From NCBI GenBank assembly GCA_035578155.1, contig JAPWDM010000007.1, positions 33,392,413-33,456,412 of the forward strand: a DNA stretch of 64,000 nucleotides, in the 5' to 3' direction. The stretch comes from Brachynemurus nebulosus (taxonomy: Eukaryota; Arthropoda; Insecta; Neuroptera; Myrmeleontidae). The notes under the pieces are model-generated. The model worked only from the letters and a program-made list of their open reading frames with translations. It was not told the origin of the DNA and did no database searches. This document shows, piece by piece, positions 1 through 11,278 of this stretch (position 1 is the first letter of the stretch; the number at the start of each line of letters is the position of its first letter). A program made the translations under genes and the position numbers.

Positions 1-142
1 GTTTCCGGTTCCTCTGTCCGTTGGTTTGAACAGATTCAGTTTTATTTACAGTCGAAAACATTTACTTGCAATTTTGTTGGTTGCAACTGCCAAAAATTGG
101 TAGTTTGGGTGTTTTTTTTTTTTGGACTAAATTCGATACACT

Positions 143-3100
143 TTATTTCTCGTGCATGTACGGATAGGTGATTTCTTTGGGCGGTACGAATGTCTCTTTG
201 ATCGCCTGCGGACTGGCAAATCGTAGCGCGTAATGGGGCCCTCCAGCTTTGTCGTTTGTGCCGGACATTCGACCGCCGCCAAACGGTTGTTGCGCCACTA
301 CACTTCCGGTCGATTTGTCGTTCACGTAGAAATTACCCGCAGTCATTTTTAATTCTTCTAGTGCCATCTTTAGGAATTTTCTAAAATGGAAAATATGGGT
401 CAAAATCATATATGTATTATACCAATATTGCTATCAATTTGCATTTTTGGTCGCAAACATTAGAGTGCAGACGGTATCACTCTTTTTCTATTTAGGCTGT
501 CTACACAATCAATGAAATAAGGAATAAGAAGTATGTCATCTAGTGACATTGAATGGAACTTTAATGAAATAAGGAGTATGCCATCTAGTGATGTTGAATG
601 GAACTTTAACATAACTGGTCATAGATATAAATATGTAGGTATTTTTTTACGTCAAAATTCGTGATTTTTTTCACTTAGTGACAAAAAAGTCATCACGAAA
701 GTTACTTTTTCATGAATTCTGATGTACAAAAATACCTAAATACATGTTTACCTATGAGCAGTTAAGTTCAAGTTTCATTCAACGTCACTAGATGACATAC
801 TTCTTATTCCTTATTTCACTGATTGTGTAGACAGCCTTAGTGTACCTATTTTCATTGTCCGCATGCGCTGACAATTTCAAAAATGCCTCCATTTTAGCCA
901 CCTAGGTTGTCATTATCAAATACGAGTATAAATTACAAATTAAATTTTATTTAATAAGCAATAAAATGTGTTTATTTATTATTTGGATAAATAAAATTGT
1001 CATTCGTGACTTAAAAATTCAAATAATAAAATATTAAAAATATGAATGAGTTTATTTATTACTTTTCATGTAAATCGCTAGACATGCGCAGAATAGAAAT
1101 GGTACGCTATTTTTGTATTGTCTGTCTCTCTTTGTTAGCGACCAATTCCTCTCATAGGCTAGATACATTGCTAGCAATATATGTATACTACAAATATGGT
1201 CAAAATTGGTAAAGAAAGTTTACGGGTGTTTTTTTTGAACTTACTCATCCTGTGCAAAAACTGCGCCAGTTAATGCAAACGGTGTGGTGGATTCAACTAA
1301 TTTTAGCGTTTGGTTTATATCGGAATCTTTGTACACGTATGCGGTGAGAACGGGCCCGAAAATTTCCTCGCGCATGATTTTATGTTGTGGATCTTTCGTT
1401 TGAATGATCGTTGGTTCGATAAAGTAGCCAACGCTGGAAAAACAAAATTTGTCACGTCAAGTTTTCCCGGAAAATGGTTTTTTGTAAACGGAAAACTCAC
1501 CTGTCGTCACATTTGCCGCCTCCTAGTATGGTTAAACTGGAACTGTTTCTCGCATCATCGATATATCCTGGAAACGGAAATTCATGTTAGCGTTTTAGCG
1601 TTACTAAACCAGAAATTTCCCGGGAAATTACCTTTAATTCGTTTAAATGCTCTGTCGTCAATGACGGCTGCCGTGAAATTTTCTACATGAGTGGGATCTC
1701 CAATTTTCAATTTACTTCGTTCGGCTAAAAGACCTTCTTTAATCTGGAATTAAGGAACGAATTATGACAATGGGTATAGAGCAGTATTGGACGCAATCGA
1801 TTGCTTTTGTAATTTGATTAATAATCAGATTACATGTAATCACAATTATATATAATCCAATTACATTTCTTTAATGTAATCGTAATTACATGTAATCGTG
1901 ATTACTTATAATCGAATAACCAATAAGTCTATATATAAATTTGCACAAGTATTTCTGTTCTCCTGATACAAGTTCCAAGGTACGGAAAAACTGTTTTGGA
2001 TATCAAATCGTGGAAAACATTAAGTAGAGTCGGTCGGTCGGTATTATAGTTGTTTTGTGATGATGTGACAAACTATTTTTTGAAAATTTTGCTATTTTAT
2101 TGCTAAAAATAATTTTTACCCATATTTATATCTTTAAAAAAAAGTAATCGTAGTTATGTAATCGAATTACTGAAACGATTACATATTTTGTAATTCAGAA
2201 ACGATTACAAATTACGATTACCAAATGTAATTTGTAATCATGATTACCTATTACAAAATGTAATTTGTAATCTAAAATTAAAATACAATTAGCAATGTAC
2301 ACATCTACATTCGTTCCTATAAAAGAACGAATTATGATATTTCCGACTGCGCCAGTTAATTATTGATTTTAACTCGTCAATTCCCAAGCCGCGATCTATC
2401 GACAAAATATTCTTATTTTGTGCTAGTTTTTATCTTTAGGTACTCAACATCTAAAAAAATAAAAAATTGAAAAAAAATACCCTTTAGTTTTTTTTTTTTT
2501 AATGGCGTGTCACTTATAGGTCATACTGGGCGTTATTTGTAATATGAACTGAGTAAAACGGTATGAAATTACCGGCAAAAATCACTTTCATTATAAGCTT
2601 GATACTTAAATAATAATTTGTTATAACAATAATAACAGTACCTACTCTTTAGACATTTTTATAACAGCGAAAATACCACAGGATATATTCACGCGCAATA
2701 AAACAGAAAATCGTTTGAAACAACAGAATTAATTTGACCGTTAATATAACTTCAGTGTTGCCAAATTAAAACCGTGAATACTACTAACTATTAACATTTT
2801 AGTTGTAACACATTTATTAGAGGTGACACTGGGAATTAATGAGTTAATATATAATTGGACTTTAATCCCTCGAAAAATATTACTTACTTTTGGCCATAAT
2901 GATTCGGGAACGTATAGTCGCGAGCACGCCGAACACTTCTGTCCACAGTATTCGAATGCTGATCGAATTGTCGCGGGAATTACCAACGACACATCGGCTG
3001 ACGGATGTACAAAATGGTAATTCTTACCGCCACATTCGCCAATTAATCGCGGGAAATTCACATATTTGTCCATATTTTCACCAACCTGTTTCCACAATCG

Positions 3101-6100
3101 ATTGAACGTTCTGAAAAAAAACACCAAATCCAAAAATCAATCATCCAAAACACATTTCTCACGAACGTTTTCAAGCGCAAATGCGAGCACAAAATCCAAT
3201 CAAAGCTTGGCGTTTTACCTGCAAACGTAAATTAAAAACAGAAACTTACGGAACGGAGCCTGTAAAATTGAGGCCAGCAAAATGTTTTGAGGCCGTTATT
3301 GTGTCGCCGAAGACAGGACCGTCCGCAGGAACAAAATTAACAACACCCGCCGGCAAGCCGGCCTCGCGTACAATTTTAAAAATTGTATAGTTTGATAGTA
3401 GCGCTGTGTCGGATGGTTTCCACAATACTGCATTACCCTACCAGAAAAAAAAAGAATCATCGGCAAAATTTGCGCCAATTTTCCGAGACGTTTAAGTGGA
3501 CTTACAACTAACGCTGGCGTATACGTCAAATTTCCACCGATGGCGGTGAAATTAAACGGGGAAACGGATGCAATGAAGCCGTCAATGCCACGATATCGCA
3601 TCGAGTTCAAGGTAACTTTTGGGTCCGGTGATAATGGATTGTATTTTTGAGCTTCTTTGAAGTAATATGCATTGAAACGGAAGAAGTCGATCAGTTCACA
3701 TGCCGAATCGATTTCCGCTTGGATAATCGTTTTCGACTGTCCCAACATTGTGGTCGCGTTCAATTGCGCCCTGTACTCGTTTGCCATTAAATTTGCCGCT
3801 TTCTCCCAAATTTTTAACCTACAAATGGCCAAAAATTTTTGTCTATAAAGTGTAAAAAGTCAGTTTATATGTAGTGTGATCTCTAAATATTGAATAGATA
3901 GAGGGAGTACAGGGTTGTATACAATGTATATGAAAATGAAGCCAAAAAAGTGACAGGTGTTAACAAATATGGCGGATAAATAAAGTTGAATTTAAATTTT
4001 TTCTATATTTATTGATATTAAATTTGTTGTTATAAGCAGGTATCGGATTTCTTTCGGATCAGACAGTTTCGTCTTTAGCATATGCAGGTATACATATTGC
4101 ACTCAATGTGACTAAAAGTTCAAAATATTTTCATAAAAACAACGTATACAAATTACATACACACACATATATATGTGTATCAAAATATTATTTATACGTA
4201 TTTTATGTAAACATCCTTTTTTTCTTTTATTTATTACCTGCACAATTGAAAAGTGCCACTGTAATTTTAATTGACTATCAAAAGTATTTTTGTTTATATT
4301 ATGTATGTGATTTATGTGACATGTCATTTAAATTAAATAAATTCATCTTTTTTTATTGTTTTCAATTTTGAGAGACAGAAGTATAGTTGCTTGTTAAAAA
4401 TTTGTTTTTCAATAATAAAAACTCTTAGTAAATACGTATATCTTAGCTATTATAGTAGACCGTCTAAATATTCAACAACTTTTCAATATATTTTACAAAA
4501 ATTTTTTCCGATTTTTTGAATTTTCTTACTTTTGTCAAATAAAAAATGCAGTTAATATTCTAAATGGTGAAAAATGTAATTTTTGACCAATTATATTCAT
4601 TCAAATATGCATAATTTAATGTAATTTAGTTGCAAAATTTTATTGAAATAAGTACGGTCCTGACCTGTCCAAAGAAACCCGGTACCTAGTTATAAGTATT
4701 GTTAGAATATTTATTAATAAATAATCTCAAATTATAACAAAAATCATATAAAAATTAAAAAAATATTCATTACCACCGACACTTGTAGCTTATAAAAGGT
4801 GTTAACAAATATGCCGATTTTGCTTCAAAAAAAAAAAAAAAAAATGTGTACTCCATCTATTGTGTGGTACATATAACATATTCTAATATTCTAATATTAG
4901 TGAGTGTGACAAACCTTTGTGACACTGGGACACTATCCCACTGCTTTTGTGCTTTAACCGCCACATTAATGGCTTCTTCGATTTCTTTTTTATCGGCCCA
5001 ATAGTATTTCGCAATTTTCTTTTTATGGTCGTGCGGCATCACCTGATATCTGACATTATTGTTACGGATTTCCTTGTCGCCAATAATAATTGGGACATCT
5101 TCGATTTTGCTGGCCGTTTCCTGTAACGCTTTCTCTAACGCCTTACGTTCTGGCGAATCTAAAATATAATTGATTATTTTCGTATGGATTCAAAATAGAT
5201 AAATAGATAGATAAGGCAGATAATTACTTTTTAGATATGTGAGGATTGGTTCATTTTTGACGGAGAAGTCATCGATTTTGTCTTTTGGAATAATACTACC
5301 TAACATACGGACTCCCTGGCCCCTAAAAATAGGGAAAAAAATTGATTTTAATACGTCATTTTCACTCAATTTTATAAATCAGTGTTATATTATAGACTGA
5401 ATGTATCAATGAATCTATGAAGCCACAAGATGTATGGTATCCATAGTAACAATTTTTAGTGCCTTTTCAAATAGTATTAATAATAAAATTAAAATTTTTG
5501 GACGTAAAATTACAAAATTTTTTAAAAAAGATATTGTTTTTATTTTTAAATTATGTCTTGCAATAAATATGGTCTCGTTTATTATGTTTCTCATATCACC
5601 CACTGGGTAGGTGCTTGACTGAAATAGCCCACAAACTGGTTTTACGCGCTGTTTAATGATTTATTAATTTCTTTTTTTTTTATATAAATAATGACATATT
5701 TTTTGGATATATTTTTTAAGCAATAAAAAATGCATGAATATTTGTTTTTCTTCAAAGAGGAACTCCACTTAATATTTTCAAGAATATTTATAACAATCGA
5801 CCCAATATTTTTTTGAGTTTTTAGTAGAAAAAAGCTAAATAAAATATCGTAAAACGGCGAATATATAAGAAACGTGGACTCAATCGAGGAAAAACCGATA
5901 ATTTCTTGTGATTATTGATGATTAACAGTTTATAGGTTCGAATAGGGTTGTATTTGAGTTTATCATAAACTACTATTAATAAATAATAATTAATTAATTG
6001 CGTTTAGAAAAATTATTAGTCAAAAAGTGCAATAATACTAACAAATAAACAAATTTTACAGTGTACAGGCAAAAATACAAGCAATATTTTCTATGTCTGA

Positions 6101-6902
6101 CAATGGGATAAATCGAAATCAAAAAGTGTATGAAAATCGAATGCACAGGTAAAAAAATGATCCGATTCAACCCATTTTACGGTATTATCTCAGACAATTT
6201 GGGTTTTGGTCGTACGTTAGTTGCATAACTGAATACACAAACAAATATATCAAATTTTTTGAGTCATAATCATATCTTAAACTTTTTTTTTTTTTTTTTG
6301 ATTAAACATGAACTCCGATCTTATAGAAAACGAAAGGAATCTCCCGTCTATCTTATCTTTCTATACTTAATTCAAAAATCTTTAAATTATAGTAAACTCA
6401 GATCAAATTAAATATTTTGAATTTATTTTTAGGTAAAAAATCCATTAATTCTCCGGTCAATTTGACAAAATAATTATTAGGTCACTGTGCCAAATATCGA
6501 TTTTTTTACGATTAACAAAAAAAAATCTATTTTTATTAAAAATTCGCGCGGTTCCGTATTTTTTGTACAAAAAAATTGCACCGATGAAATTTAAAAATAT
6601 TTTTTGGAAGGTTATATAAATGAATTTCTATTCATTTAAAAGTGTTTATGAATTATCAATGCCATTTCGCACATAGACGTCAAATCATTCAAATTGAATC
6701 ATAATCAATCACGGTCTTTCGCAACGATTATGTCATTCAATAATTCCATTCCATTTTCATTTTGTACCGCTCCAAATTTTTCGAGGTTACAACAAAAAAA
6801 AAAATTGCTAGTTCATTAAAAAAAAAACCAACGAAAAATTTCAGTATTCGTAAATTTACTGGGAACTTACAGTTTGCGATTACATAACAATGGAATAGAC
6901 AT
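143..6902 (-). CDS. P5CDh: Delta-1-pyrroline-5-carboxylate dehydrogenase, mitochondrial (ALDH4A1/P5CDH)
   Basis: Oxidises glutamate-gamma-semialdehyde/P5C to glutamate with NAD+ in the mitochondrial matrix, the second step of proline breakdown. Ten exons on the minus strand: 6902-6871, 5322-5228, 5158-4915, 3818-3506, 3437-3250, 3110-2888, 1743-1632, 1567-1501, 1433-1245, 380-143. All have GT/AG ends and matching phases, giving 566 aa; the human enzyme is about 563. Catalytic residues are visible: Glu316 in GECGGKN and the nucleophile Cys350 in GQKCSAC. The C-terminal NDKSTGSVVAQQPFGG motif is typical of ALDH4. Exon 1 (MSIPLLCNRKL) is short. I chose it because its donor phase fits exon 2 and it gives an N-terminus with basic and no acidic residues, like a mitochondrial presequence. 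It is the least certain exon. A poly(A) signal (AATAAA on the minus strand) lies at 41-46. Several introns contain mobile elements. Confidence 0.95.
495..836. mobile_element. PIF/Harbinger-like MITE, copy 1
   Basis: Terminal inverted repeat starting GGCTGTCTACACAATCA and ending in its complement at 836. It is flanked on both sides by TTA (492-494 and 837-839), the Harbinger-type 3-bp target duplication. The left arm contains a partial internal duplication (AAGGAGTATGCCATCTAGTG-type segment twice). No coding capacity. It lies in the last intron of the P5CDH gene. A second copy is at 37248-37558. Confidence 0.85.
1766..2325. repeat. Cryptically simple TGTAATC-rich insert with 13-bp flanking repeats
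   Basis: A segment made largely of variants of GTAATC/GATTAC words. It is bracketed by the direct repeat GAACGAATTATGA at 1753-1765 and again at 2326-2338. A 13-bp flanking repeat suggests target-primed insertion, but it could be chance or old duplication. No ORF. Lies in a P5CDH intron. Confidence 0.5.
3893..4862. mobile_element. Possible terminal-inverted-repeat element in a P5CDH intron
   Basis: Near the left edge the sequence reads ATAGATAGAGGGAGTACA; near the right edge the complementary ACTCCATCTATTGTG occurs. Just inside both ends the phrase GGTGTTAACAAATATG is repeated in the same orientation. No transposase is visible. Boundaries are approximate. Confidence 0.4.
5936..5990 (+). repeat. 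Dispersed repeat 'TTGTATTTGAG', copy a
   Basis: GGTTGTATTTGAGTTTATCA and AAACTACTATTAATAAATAA. Followed about 180 bp on by GATTCAACCCATTTTACGG, which also appears in other copies. In P5CDH intron 1. Confidence 0.7.
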
Positions 6903-7405
6903 TTCGGATTTGGTTTCGTGTTAAAAAAAGCAGGGGGTTAATTTTTTTTGAATAATAAATAAATTTTAAGTTATTTATTTGTTAAGAAATTTTCATACCG
7001 TAACACAGCAAGTCCTGTTGTGTGCTTACAAATTAACGTTAGCATTTCGCTTATTTTTTTTTTTATTATTTTCTGATAAAAAATTTTATGATTCGTAGAA
7101 AAAAAAACTTAAATTAAAACCACTTTACTTTAGAATTTTTGACACATGAAAACAAAAATATTATGAAAACCGAATTCGCGAATGTTTGACCAAATGATCA
7201 TCACACCAGTGGAAAATTTTTTGATCACATCAAAAGGAATGGATTCGGTATTGACTAGTGTTCACTCCGTTGCACACGATTATATTGTATTTATGTCAGA
7301 GAGAGTATGAAATATTGATATTGTCCGTCTCTGTCTGATTAATGATCATGCGCTTGTCGTGTACTATTTTCATTTCAGGTATTGATTCAAGTTTGCAATA
7401 CGTAC

Positions 7406-7527
7406 GTAAGCTGAACGGGTAATGCCAGATTTAGGAATATCTGTTTTGAATCGTGATGATTCGGGACCAAATTTTGGTTCATTGGCTTCCTCACGCAACA
7501 GTTGGTCCTGAGGAATCGAGCTTTCGG
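7406..7527 (-). other. Exon-like ORF of unknown gene
   Basis: On the minus strand an acceptor (ATACAG) precedes 40 open codons containing PQDQLLREEANEPKFGPESS and KTDIPKSGITRSAY, followed by a GTACGT donor. The composition (hydrophilic, few Lys/Asn runs) is more protein-like than the surrounding DNA. I do not recognise it and find no partner exon. The 30 bp just upstream (about 7555-7585) also occur near 33890-33925, so it may be a transposon fragment. Confidence 0.25.
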
Positions 7528-7694
7528 CTGTATTTTTAGAAAGTAGTCATTTTCAGAATAGACTAATTTTGGTTTCGGTAGCTTGCTGTTTTGAACATCC
7601 ATAAAGTATGATCAGTTCCTATTTACCCCACTTTCAGGGTCAATAGTCATTAAAAGTCACTAACATGAAATATACTTACCTTGACAACTTAACT

Positions 7695-8365
7695 TGTAAT
7701 CTATAATAAGCAATATCATAATCACACATAGGAAAAAATGGTCCCTAACAGAATCTCCATATAAAATATTTTATACTGGGGGGCAACGAATGGAGTTGAA
7801 GGGCTGTCATAAAACGTAAAAATATTATCAATCTGTTTAAAAATCAGTTTTACTTGTGTTTTTTAGTTCCCAATATTATGAATCATTTTGTCTGTTATCT
7901 GTACATACATATCTTTAATATTTTTCGAATGCAAAAACTAAACCATGTTGAAACATGCCAGTGAGCTACTGGACTACTTAATAGAATCGATTTTGTTTAT
8001 ATTAAAGCGGGTTAATGTTTTTATAAAGAAGGTGAGATATACGTGTTATTTAAATAATCACAAAGAGATATGTTTACATTGTAAGTATTTTGAATTTGGC
8101 TCAATTAATTTATATTACAGTTAGCTACTTATTTATTTAACATTAATTTTTTTAAATAATTTTTAAAGTTAGAATTATATATTAAATAGGTAATTTTTAA
8201 TTTTTACTGATTTGTTACCAAAACTTTTCTTAGGCTAGTCTTCAAATCCAGAGGGAAATCCTCAGTCTTGTAATAAAATTTATAGTCCCCCAATCCAAAA
8301 TATTTTATATGGCGATTCTGTTAGGAGTCACTGTTTTCCTAAGTCTAATCATAACCTATAATGAG
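7695..8365. mobile_element. Element with long imperfect inverted repeats
   Basis: The left 90 bp and right 90 bp are complementary, sharing CCTAACAGAATC, CCATATAAAATATTTT and a run of G next to it, with substitutions in between. Interior has no coding capacity. No clear target duplication found. Non-autonomous DNA element is the likely explanation. Confidence 0.55.
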
Positions 8366-8496
8366 AAAACGTCCAAGTAATACACGATTTTGACAGCTAA
8401 TACACTTTATATGGAATTGTGGACGTTGTACGACGTGGTGAACGAGTTAATAATGACGTCTTATAACATCAATGAGCACCAACGCGTTAATTTATC

Positions 8497-8556
8497 ATTA
8501 TTTGTTAATAGTAGTTTATGATAAACTCAAGTACAACCGTCTTCAAACTATACATT
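8497..8556 (-). repeat. Dispersed repeat, copy b
   Basis: On the minus strand: GTTTGAAGACGGTTGTACTT, then GAGTTTATCATAAACTACTA. Confidence 0.7.
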
Positions 8557-10136
8557 CCATTTACGATACTCCAGAATATTGCGTGAGAATCAAAAAGATC
8601 GCCCAATCGCGGTTTGGTTCGCCTAAAGGGTTACTATTCCTTTTAACCCTTTAAAATATATCCCGTTGGGTTAAAATTGGGTTACACCTGACACTCAAAG
8701 CTACGTTGAAAATACTATAATGTGAAGTGACCTTTACTCGAACATCTGTTAACATATTTTATTTAGCAATTTTCTTTTTTATTATGCCTGAATACTTCGT
8801 GTTATCAAATGATTGTGTATGCTAATCTGATACTCTCATGTACTTTTTGATCAGCCGATTAGATTACACCTACGTTTCAAGCGCCTGCAAGCACTCAAGG
8901 TATTTTAATTCCAAAATTTCCGTTAAGGATTTGAAAAAAATTGATTTTCTATACCAAGAAAAATATTTAAAACGATTTGTAACAATTACACATGTTTGTT
9001 TTGGGTCTTTCCTACCGCTTTTTTTTTTATTGTAAATATTGACCTTATTTTACCACTTGTTACAAATTGTTTGTCCTTGAAAAATATTTACAAATGCAAT
9101 ATAAAGGTTTGGATAGACTAAGTGATTATAATAATAAAAATTGTTAAAAGTTCAAAATTTGAGTCAATTTTAAGATACACCTAGTTTGTGAAATAAAAAT
9201 TTTTGAAACGCAGCTATTTGGGGAAATCCCCAAAACATACTTTTGGGACATTTAAAGAATAAAATCCACAAATTCTGGCGTACAGTATTTTAGTAATTTA
9301 ATTTTAAGAACTGAGAAATGTGTCGAAATTTTTGTTAGCCATATTGAATATTCGTTGAACATCCATTTTTTCTTATGTGCATTATTTTTTTAATTGTAAT
9401 TTTAAATTTAGAAAACTGCGAAAAAAAGTTGATGTCTCATTCTTATTTACTCATAAATATCGCGGTATTTTCGGGAACAACCTGAAAAATTGTCAGATCA
9501 TTTCGAATTTTAGATTTTATTGACGTTCTCATACTGATACAGGTGTCAGGTTTACAATATAATTTCTTATATTAAATAGTATCGTGTAGCTGAACCTTTA
9601 TATTTACTTTTATAGATAATTTTAAATTCTTATCGGAAAGTTATAAATAAAATTACATAATTTAAAAAACAAAATTTTTTCCTTTTGTTTAACTGTTTAT
9701 TCGAGCAAATATTGCATTTGAGAATATTACAGTGTGTATTACTTTTTACTACAGTGGAACATCGGACGTTCGGACCGCAGGGTTACCCAAGTCTTCTCAA
9801 GGGGATTTGCTCTTTCAGCCTTTTTCTGATTTTCTTGAACTAATTCAGCAAAAATTCATATAAAATCGATCGTGTCATACAAGAGCTGACTGTATTTTTA
9901 GTATTGTCCCTTAAATTGTCCTCTATGTTTCCATTTATAATAGTCATTATCAAATAAGTGAAAATTATACTAAATTTAATGCCGTATTCACTATGTTCTT
10001 GCCTGGGGAGGGGGAGATATGAAGTTCGATTGTAGCGGAGGGGAGATATGAAGTTAGATTGTTTGATAATAATCATATGGATCGAAACGTGTCACACAGT
10101 TTTATCTTGCAGTGCTTCACGTTAATGTTTACTTTA

Positions 10137-11013
10137 CCGTAAAACCGTCTAGACCCGGACATTTTTTTACATTTTTTGGTTAATTTTATATTTATACATG
10201 TTTCCGTCATAGATATCACCAATAAAAGTATAATCATTAGAAAGAGTGTATATTATTTGTTATATCCCTGACCCATTTGTTTCATTATAAGTAAAAATAA
10301 AAAAAATAAAAAATAATTAGTAAGTGTCCGAGTCTACACCCTAAATCGGTCTTGACCACTTACTTAAATACTGTAATAACATGCAAACTAACCTCTCCCG
10401 TTGGGTTTAGGACAGCGCTTTATATCGTCTGATGTCTTTGAACCTGTCAAAGGCTTCAAAACATTTTGTGGGAAGGGAGAGGGGACAATGCATAGTATGC
10501 TTCTCTATGAAGTAAACATACGATATGACACTAGAAGAAGGCATAAACCGCGTAATTCTGGCGGGAATATTAACGTATGGATAGTGGGAGTTACAGCCGG
10601 TGCGAATCGCGGCCATAGTATAATAAACTGATGTGTCCGGGTCTAAACGGATATACATATATAGTATGTATTTTTTTATATATACATCGAATATAACTTC
10701 AAACATTATTAAATGATGCGCGATAGAATTCTGAACACATACATATCAAAGCTAAAACAATATGACAATTATGATGAAAATTACATGTCTAAGTTAGACA
10801 CACATTTTATTTCTTTGAAAAACTGTAGGATAGTAATCCTGTAAAATGAGATAGTAAATGTTGAAATCCGTAGTTTTGATTGGTACAGTTGTTTAGAGGA
10901 TGTTTTTCTCTCTCTAATGACGTCCACAACAAATGTTTATTGTTGCAGGTTAATGTAGAAATTATTTACTTTGAAAATTGGTGCAAAGTGTCCGGGTCTA
11001 GACGGTTTTACGG
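10137..11013. mobile_element. Non-autonomous DNA transposon flanked by TA
   Basis: Terminal inverted repeats starting CCGTAAAACCGTCTAGACCC and ending with the exact complement at 11013, flanked by TA (10135-10136 and 11014-11015). The word TGTCCG(G/A)GTCTA also recurs inside at about 10325 and 10632, as subterminal repeats. A TA duplication fits Tc1/mariner-type elements, but the ends are not a family I can name. No transposase. Confidence 0.75.
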
Positions 11014-11278
11014 TACCATTTTCTTACCACTAAAATGAATTCCTGAAATTAAGAAAGCGATAAAATAAAAAAGGCATTATTTAGTTTTCTGTAAACAATT
11101 TAATTTTGAATAGTACAAATACTGAAATCAATTTTAATCACAAAAAATTTCGACATATTATTACAAATAAACAGAACTCAATGTTTTGTTAACACAAACA
11201 GAAAATTTTTGTTCACTAGATAAATAAAAAAAACCGATTAGCTACACTAAAAATTTTGACTTTTTGCATCCGTAAAAA

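Larger units (their letters stand above)
6903..11278. other. Intergenic region between P5CDH and Strip
   Basis: AT-rich DNA with one exon-like ORF (7406-7527), a long-inverted-repeat element (7695-8365), two copies of a dispersed repeat (b at 8497-8556 and, left of the window-long intron 1, copy a at 5936-5990), and a TA-flanked element (10137-11013). I see no other gene. Confidence 0.7.
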
